Shown here: piece after piece, positions 8,531 through 12,796 of the stretch
How positions within the stretch are numbered: the first letter of the stretch is position 1
Layout of the letters: each line of letters begins with the position of its first letter
Assembly: GCA_016183145.1 (NCBI GenBank)
Contig: JACPFE010000030.1
Coordinates: 1-12,796, forward strand
DNA: 12,796 nucleotides
Source: Deltaproteobacteria bacterium
GTDB taxonomy: Bacteria > Desulfobacterota > Binatia > UBA9968
Reading direction: 5' to 3'
The notes under the pieces: model-generated
Database searches by the model: none
The model's input: only the letters and a program-made list of their open reading frames with translations
Told to the model about the DNA's origin: nothing
Made by a program: the position numbers and the translations under genes

Positions 8531-8755
8531 GGGGACTTTAGCTAGAATTGGCTCCCTTGTCAGGTCGGATATCCCACGAGTACAACGCGGTAGGATGTTA
8601 TCATAGCGCACACCGGTTTTCGAGGGGATTTTCCCCAGCATCAGCCCGCTTCGCGTATGGATGGATTGACGGCAGGTTCGCTCACCGCAGCATGCCAGGG
8701 AGAGAAACTGAGATAGCGATCAGGGGTAAATCATTCAGGCAACACCATTCCCGGC

Positions 8756-11212
8756 CTAACTCGCGACCGCTCTCACGCCGGCAAGAACTCCTTGTTTCCC
8801 AGGCTCGCCTGACGGCTTGGCGATAAACCGCTTGATCGACTCATCGCTGGCGAAGATCTTCTGAGCGCGCTGGGTATCGACCTCGATGGCGATGATGTGC
8901 GGGTCATCGGTCCTGGCCGCTTTGAAAACGCCGTTGTGAATCATGCGGCGCACTGACAGCCGATTATCGGCCGATGGGTTCACATAGTGCACGAGGTCGG
9001 TCTTGTACCGATGCAGCAGGAAAAAATGCATCAGCGTCATCAACCGGCGATTGCGATATTTCTTGAACGTGTTCTGGTCTTTCACCGCAAGTACTTTTCG
9101 CCCCTCTCGATCCCGATCGACTCGAAAGGTGATTTCGGCGAGCTTATCGCGGGGTTCATCGAAGACGTTCAGCATCATTTCCTCGGAACCGGCAAAGCGC
9201 TCCTTGAGCTCGACGTTCAGCGCTCCCCGGTCATAAAGACCTTGCATTTTCCAATAGTCGACCCACATGTGCAGCCATCTTTCGAGAACGCTGGTGGGGA
9301 CCTCGACGGCTTTACGGTGCTGCGTCTCGGTGGATTTTCCGCCCATGGACGTCGTGGTGAGCGACGCCCCGCGAGCCGCGCGACGATAACGATCCGCCCA
9401 ATCGCCGCCGACAAACGTCTGCGGATATTGCGCCGGGTCATGGGCCAGCCGGAGCGAACGCTGTACCAACCTGACGAAACCTAGCACGCCCTCTTCTCTC
9501 AGTGCCCGCGCCAGCCGGCCGTTGGACAGCGCCTCGGTCTGGTGGCCTGCGTAAGTGATGAAGTTGAAGACGTAGCCCATCTTGCCGAGCTCAGCGGCAA
9601 AGACGCGGATTTGGTCATCGGTAAATCCCCAGGCGTCCCAATTCCATGAAGGCGACAGGTTATAGGCCAGCATCTTGTGCGGGTAAACGGCATGGATGGC
9701 GTCGGCCCATAATTTGTCGTCGTCCAAGTCAGGCTTCGCTGTTTCGCGCCATAATAAATCCGTGAAGGGCGCCATCGCCAAGCCCCTCTGAATCGCCATC
9801 TCCCGCCCGCCAGTGATCTGATAGAAGCCTTCCGGCGTCCGCGGCAGATCCCAATCCCAGAAAACGTTGATGCCCATGGATTGCGCCAACTCGCGAGCTT
9901 CCTGGTAGGAAACGCCGTTGGCTAACCTTCTCCATCGCTCCACCGACATCGGACGTTTGCCGCGGATTTGTGTCCGGGTCTGCATCGCCTCGGCGACCGC
10001 GTCGGCAAAGGTTTTAAGACCGGCCTTTTGGGCCCACCTTTGACGGACCGACGCCAGGAGATGATCCACCGTATCTTCGGTGACTTTCTTGATCATGACT
10101 TCCAGCGCCGCCAGTTGCTCACGGGCCTCGCGTTGGCCCGCTCCTTGTCGATGAACACGCTGGCGAGTCGTCTTGAGCGCTTCGAGCTCCTTGCCGATTT
10201 TCTTGATTCCTTCATTGATCAGCGCCGCGAGACGCTCTTGTTTGAGCCACTCCTCGGCGTCCCGATAGGCTCGTTGTGAAATCTTATGCAATAAATGGCC
10301 GTTAATCTCTTCAAATCCCTCTTGGTAAAATCTTCTTATGACTGCCAGGTTGACATTTTTAAACGGTACGATGGGCTGCGTCGCCCCGTATACGAACGGA
10401 TGATCTCGCTCGTCATCTACGCTATCGATGGCGGTCGCATCATTGGAGTCGGTTCGCGCCACGATCACGCCCGGAATCTTCATGACGTCGAACTGGAGCC
10501 GGGCGGTGTTGAGCCGCGCGATCGACTCCGTGGTCGAAACCAGCACCTTCTGCCCCTGATGCCCGCAGACCTTGCAGCCCGCCCGCTGGTCCTCGATGTG
10601 AATCGAGCCGATTTTGCTTTCGACGAATTTCTTGACGAGATTACGGATATGATGCTCGCCGCCATGTCCCGTGTCGCCGTCCGGAATGATCAGTGGCGGG
10701 TTGAACGCGATGGCGTGATTTTTCTTGCGCTGCGCCGAGGTCATCCTGATTCGATTGGACCTTTGAACCTCGTCTTGATGCAGCAACGCGCGCACCCATG
10801 ACGCGCCTTCTTTAGGAACTCGGTCCAGGGCGTAATTGGCAAGATCGGCGCCGGGGTCTTCGCTGTCCGATCCTCTTGCCGAAGTCGCCCAACCGCCGAG
10901 ATAGAGAACCTTGATTCCCTCCATGACGGCCCTGACCGCTCCGGTGGGCGAAAACGGACCGTAGGTTATCTCTTGCTTCTTTTCTTTGAACAGCGTCTGT
11001 AAATAGTCATACAGTTTCACGGCCGCCTGCTTGGCAACCGTGTGTTCTTCGTGGAGGCTTCCGCGCAGCGCCACGACCTCATAGGGCGTGTGCAGGCGCG
11101 TGATCTGGCGAAACCTCTGGCTTTGGAACCAGGCCTCCGTCTCACGCAGTTCCTTGGCCCACTCGACGGCCTCTGCATCGCGCCGGGTATCCAGCCGAAT
11201 AACATTATCCAT
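8756..11212 (-). CDS. aceA: Long-form isocitrate lyase (ICL2 type)
   Basis: Isocitrate lyase splits isocitrate into glyoxylate and succinate (glyoxylate shunt); ICL2-type enzymes can also act on 2-methylisocitrate. The protein is 818 residues, far above the usual 430-550, and matches the Mycobacterium tuberculosis ICL2 (AceAb, about 766) layout as I recall it. The catalytic barrel contains PDGDTGHGG (177-185), KVCGHQG (214-220) and NLSPSWNWD (518-526). The C-terminal regulatory domain follows, with DQNTFKKYRNRRLMTL (712-727) and HYVNPSADN (742-750). In ICL2 that domain binds acetyl- or propionyl-CoA and activates the enzyme. The active-site signature is normally K-[KR]-C-G-H; here the second position is Val, while the catalytic Cys and His remain. 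A charged, probably helical stretch at 335-380 looks longer than in the mycobacterial protein. The ATG at 11212 has GAGG 8 nt upstream. It stands alone; no malate synthase or methylcitrate gene is in view. Confidence 0.93.
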   Translation of the reverse strand: MDNVIRLDTRRDAEAVEWAKELRETEAWFQSQRFRQITRLHTPYEVVALRGSLHEEHTVAKQAAVKLYDYLQTLFKEKKQEITYGPFSPTGAVRAVMEGIKVLYLGGWATSARGSDSEDPGADLANYALDRVPKEGASWVRALLHQDEVQRSNRIRMTSAQRKKNHAIAFNPPLIIPDGDTGHGGEHHIRNLVKKFVESKIGSIHIEDQRAGCKVCGHQGQKVLVSTTESIARLNTARLQFDVMKIPGVIVARTDSNDATAIDSVDDERDHPFVYGATQPIVPFKNVNLAVIRRFYQEGFEEINGHLLHKISQRAYRDAEEWLKQERLAALINEGIKKIGKELEALKTTRQRVHRQGAGQREAREQLAALEVMIKKVTEDTVDHLLASVRQRWAQKAGLKTFADAVAEAMQTRTQIRGKRPMSVERWRRLANGVSYQEARELAQSMGINVFWDWDLPRTPEGFYQITGGREMAIQRGLAMAPFTDLLWRETAKPDLDDDKLWADAIHAVYPHKMLAYNLSPSWNWDAWGFTDDQIRVFAAELGKMGYVFNFITYAGHQTEALSNGRLARALREEGVLGFVRLVQRSLRLAHDPAQYPQTFVGGDWADRYRRAARGASLTTTSMGGKSTETQHRKAVEVPTSVLERWLHMWVDYWKMQGLYDRGALNVELKERFAGSEEMMLNVFDEPRDKLAEITFRVDRDREGRKVLAVKDQNTFKKYRNRRLMTLMHFFLLHRYKTDLVHYVNPSADNRLSVRRMIHNGVFKAARTDDPHIIAIEVDTQRAQKIFASDESIKRFIAKPSGEPGKQGVLAGVRAVAS

Positions 11213-11401
11213 TATGCAAACCTCACCGCTATATTTATTGACAGTCGGTTATCCCGACGTCTTTCTTCAGGAATTCATATAGCACGAAGGCCAATTTATC
11301 TCCAACATATAGCCAATCGTCTTGATCGGAAGCGGACAAAAGCGAGGCGGGAGCTGACTGCGCCACCAATGGAAACAAAAGATTCGTTGAGAAAGAAGGA
11401 A

Positions 11402-11478
11402 TGGTCGGGGCGAGCGGATTTGAACCGCTGACCACACGCACCCCAAGCGTGTGCGCTACCAGGCTGCGCTACGCCCCG
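11402..11478 (-). tRNA. tRNA-Pro (anticodon GGG)
   Basis: A complete 77-nt cloverleaf on the minus strand with encoded CCA. The acceptor CGGGGCG/CGCCCCG pairs over 7 bp. The D stem is GCGC/GCGC, the anticodon stem CACGC/GCGTG with loop TTGGGGT (T33, anticodon GGG, G37), and the T stem AGCGG/CCGCT with loop TTCAAAT. All stems pair perfectly. Its 3' end faces the isocitrate lyase gene, 189 bp away. The gap 11213-11401 contains no convincing gene. Confidence 0.97.
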
Positions 11479-11564
11479 ACGGGGGTTTGAAAATAGGAAT
11501 CTATCACTGCCTGGGACTCAAATCAATTTACCCAGCGCGGCTGAACCGTAAAAGAAATGGTTTC

Positions 11565-11639
11565 CACCACGGAGACGCAGAGCACGCGGAGTTTTTTTCT
11601 TTGTACCCCCCTCTCGGCGTCCTCCGCGCCTCAGCGGTG
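11565..11639. repeat. Imperfect inverted repeat with 9-bp periodic arms upstream of tatA/B
   Basis: The arms 11565-11591 and 11613-11639 pair at 21 of 27 positions around a 21-bp loop that includes TTTTTTTCTTTG. The arms are built of CACGGAGNN-like units in 9-bp steps, with the same design as the element at 2187-2474 but a different unit. Three of the six mismatches become G-U pairs in a minus-strand RNA. It lies in the 274-bp gap between tRNA-Pro and tatA/B; nothing else was recognised there. Confidence 0.7.
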
Positions 11640-11752
11640 AGAGACTTGAGTCCGGCTTAACCAGCTAGGCACAAGGAACGCGCCGATCCCATCGGCCCCA
11701 CCCCGCTTGCCAACCGATGTGAAATTCACTAGCTTGGCCTTGGAGGTTATCG

Positions 11753-12028
11753 ATGTTTGGCATCGGCATGCCGGAACTGCTGTTGATCCTGGCGCTGGCG
11801 CTTATCGTTCTCGGTCCGAAAAAACTTCCCGAGCTGGCTAAGGCGCTCGGCAAAGGATTGGCCGAGTTTCGCCGCGCGACCGACGAAATCAAGGACGAGT
11901 TCCGGCAAATGGAGCAAGAGATTGACGAATCATCCACGGCCGCCACTCCCAAGAACGATCCGCCTTTAGAAAAACCCGCGGAATCGCCTCCTCCAACGAA
12001 TCCACCCGACGCCACCGAGAAAAAGTGA
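11753..12028 (+). CDS. Twin-arginine translocase subunit, TatA/TatB family
   Basis: A 91-residue single-pass membrane protein. MFGIGMPELLLILALALIVL forms the N-terminal helix (about 4-20). The family hinge GPKKLPEL follows, then an amphipathic helix (about 28-60) and a hydrophilic Pro/Ser/Thr-rich tail. With TatC it forms the Tat export system, which moves folded proteins across the inner membrane. A glutamate in the membrane helix (E8) is more TatB-like. No second tatA-like gene is in the window, so it may be a bifunctional TatA/B or have a partner elsewhere. The SD GGAGG at 11742-11746 is 6 nt before the ATG. Its TGA overlaps the tatC start by 4 bp. Confidence 0.92.
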   Translation: MFGIGMPELLLILALALIVLGPKKLPELAKALGKGLAEFRRATDEIKDEFRQMEQEIDESSTAATPKNDPPLEKPAESPPPTNPPDATEKK

Positions 12029-12780
12029 GCAAGAGCCAAGGTCACGGCCAGCCGGCCGATGTCCAGATGCCTTTTACCTCGCATCTGGGAGAACTTCGTT
12101 CGCGCCTGATCAAATCCTGCCTGACCGTCGCCGTCGCGTTTATCGGCTGCTTCGCCGTGGTGGAGGAAATTTTTTTCGTGCTCGCCGCGCCGCTGCGGCG
12201 CCTCTCCATCGAAGGGCTGACCCTCATCGGCACGGGGGTGACCGAAGCTTTCTTCACCAAGATGAAGGTGGGGTTCGTCGCTGCCGTGGTTGTCGCGCTG
12301 CCGGTGCTCCTGTGGCAGGCCTGGCAGTTCATCGCGCCGGGACTCTATGAGCATGAGAAGCGCTACACGCGAAGTTTCGTCCTGTTCGGCTCGCTGTTTT
12401 TTCTCGCCGGCGCGGCCTTCTGCTATGAAGTGGTCGTGCAGCTGGGCTTGAACTTTCTCCTGCGCAGATACGCGGCGCTGGGCGTGCAACCAATGATTCA
12501 GGTCGGCGATTACCTGTCCATCGTGTCCCGGCTGGTTTTAGCGTTCGGGGCGATGTTTCAGTTGCCGGTGGTGATTTTTTGTCTGACCCGCGTCGGCTTG
12601 ATCGACGACCGCTTTCTCATAAGGCACTACCGCTATGCCATCATCCTCATCGCCCTGCTCGCCGCGATCCTGACGCCGCCCGATCTCGTCGCGCAACTAT
12701 TATTGATGGTGCCCCTCGGCCTACTCTATGGGGTCGGCATTGGAGTAGCTTACTTCGCCCGCCGAAAGACCGAGCCGTAA
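12025..12780 (+). CDS. tatC: Sec-independent (Tat) protein translocase subunit TatC
   Basis: A 251-residue polytopic protein of normal TatC length, with about six hydrophobic helices (near 29-52, 83-104, 117-140, 165-188, 203-217 and 220-245). It is the receptor for twin-arginine signal peptides. Conserved blocks are the N-terminal cytoplasmic FTSHLGELRSRL (17-28), TEAFFTKMK (73-81), and the first cytoplasmic loop FIAPGLYEHEKR (102-113). In that loop F102 and E111 correspond in spacing to E. coli F94 and E103 of the signal-binding site. The GTG start at 12025 overlaps the tatA/B stop (GTGA), implying translational coupling. An ATG at codon 15 is possible but would cut the conserved N-terminal region short. 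Only 16 bp follow the stop before the window ends. Confidence 0.96.
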   Translation: MSKSQGHGQPADVQMPFTSHLGELRSRLIKSCLTVAVAFIGCFAVVEEIFFVLAAPLRRLSIEGLTLIGTGVTEAFFTKMKVGFVAAVVVALPVLLWQAWQFIAPGLYEHEKRYTRSFVLFGSLFFLAGAAFCYEVVVQLGLNFLLRRYAALGVQPMIQVGDYLSIVSRLVLAFGAMFQLPVVIFCLTRVGLIDDRFLIRHYRYAIILIALLAAILTPPDLVAQLLLMVPLGLLYGVGIGVAYFARRKTEP

Positions 12781-12796
12781 GAGATCTCACCGCGGA

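Noticed and set aside
8624..8636. Palindrome GGGGATTTTCCCC as a terminator for the lyase gene
   Set aside because: The stem is short (5 bp), lies about 120 bp past the stop and has no U-tract on the minus strand.
8548..8826. 92-residue plus-strand frame between pcm and the lyase
   Set aside because: It overlaps the lyase 3' end antisense and shows no family features or ribosome binding site.

Overview
This is a bacterial chromosomal window, Gram-negative by content: an NlpD-type lipoprotein, Pcm, a Tat translocase pair and a NuoI-type iron-sulfur subunit. Gene content and the many short-period intergenic repeats resemble deltaproteobacterial, NC10 or Rokubacteria-like environmental genomes. 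That placement is an impression, not a demonstration. Most genes are housekeeping genes; no phage, CRISPR, transposase or integrase gene was found.

Layout. (1) Plus strand, 1-2172: the C-terminal part of a UPF0182 membrane protein, then purC. (2) 2173-2575: no gene. It holds a composite repeat in which a pair of palindromic REP-like units lies inside one arm of a larger inverted repeat, then a strong minus-strand terminator for thiC. (3) Minus strand, 5133 to 2576: a good sigma-70-type promoter, an isolated nuoI-like gene, then thiC. thiC is broken by a clean deletion of about 104 nt that removes 35 conserved residues. (4) Minus strand, 8468 to 5170: a compact run pcm - nlpD - MetE-like methyltransferase - apt, with coding overlaps at the last two junctions. 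apt is broken by an exact 82-bp tandem duplication, and the MetE-like gene ends in a simple periodic repeat. (5) Minus strand, 11212 to 8756: a long ICL2-type isocitrate lyase. It lies between an intact tRNA-Pro(GGG) gene and a decayed copy of the 3' part of that tRNA, in the same orientation, which is the geometry left by integration at a tRNA gene. (6) Plus strand, 11753-12780: tatA/B and tatC with overlapping ends.

How the genes work together. pcm and nlpD are classic neighbours (the surE-pcm-nlpD-rpoS neighbourhood), linking protein repair and cell-wall maintenance. apt and purC serve purine salvage and synthesis. thiC makes the thiamine pyrimidine from the purine intermediate AIR, which is also the precursor of the PurC substrate. 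ICL2 feeds the glyoxylate shunt and/or methylcitrate cycle; no malate synthase is in view. tatA/B and tatC form a Tat export unit.

Most notable: two textbook enzymes (thiC, apt) carry single clean frame-breaking rearrangements within 2.6 kb while the rest of each sequence is intact; the tRNA-Pro direct repeat bracketing the lyase; and several short-period imperfect inverted repeats filling gene gaps. Whether the two rearrangements are real or assembly artefacts cannot be settled from the sequence alone.
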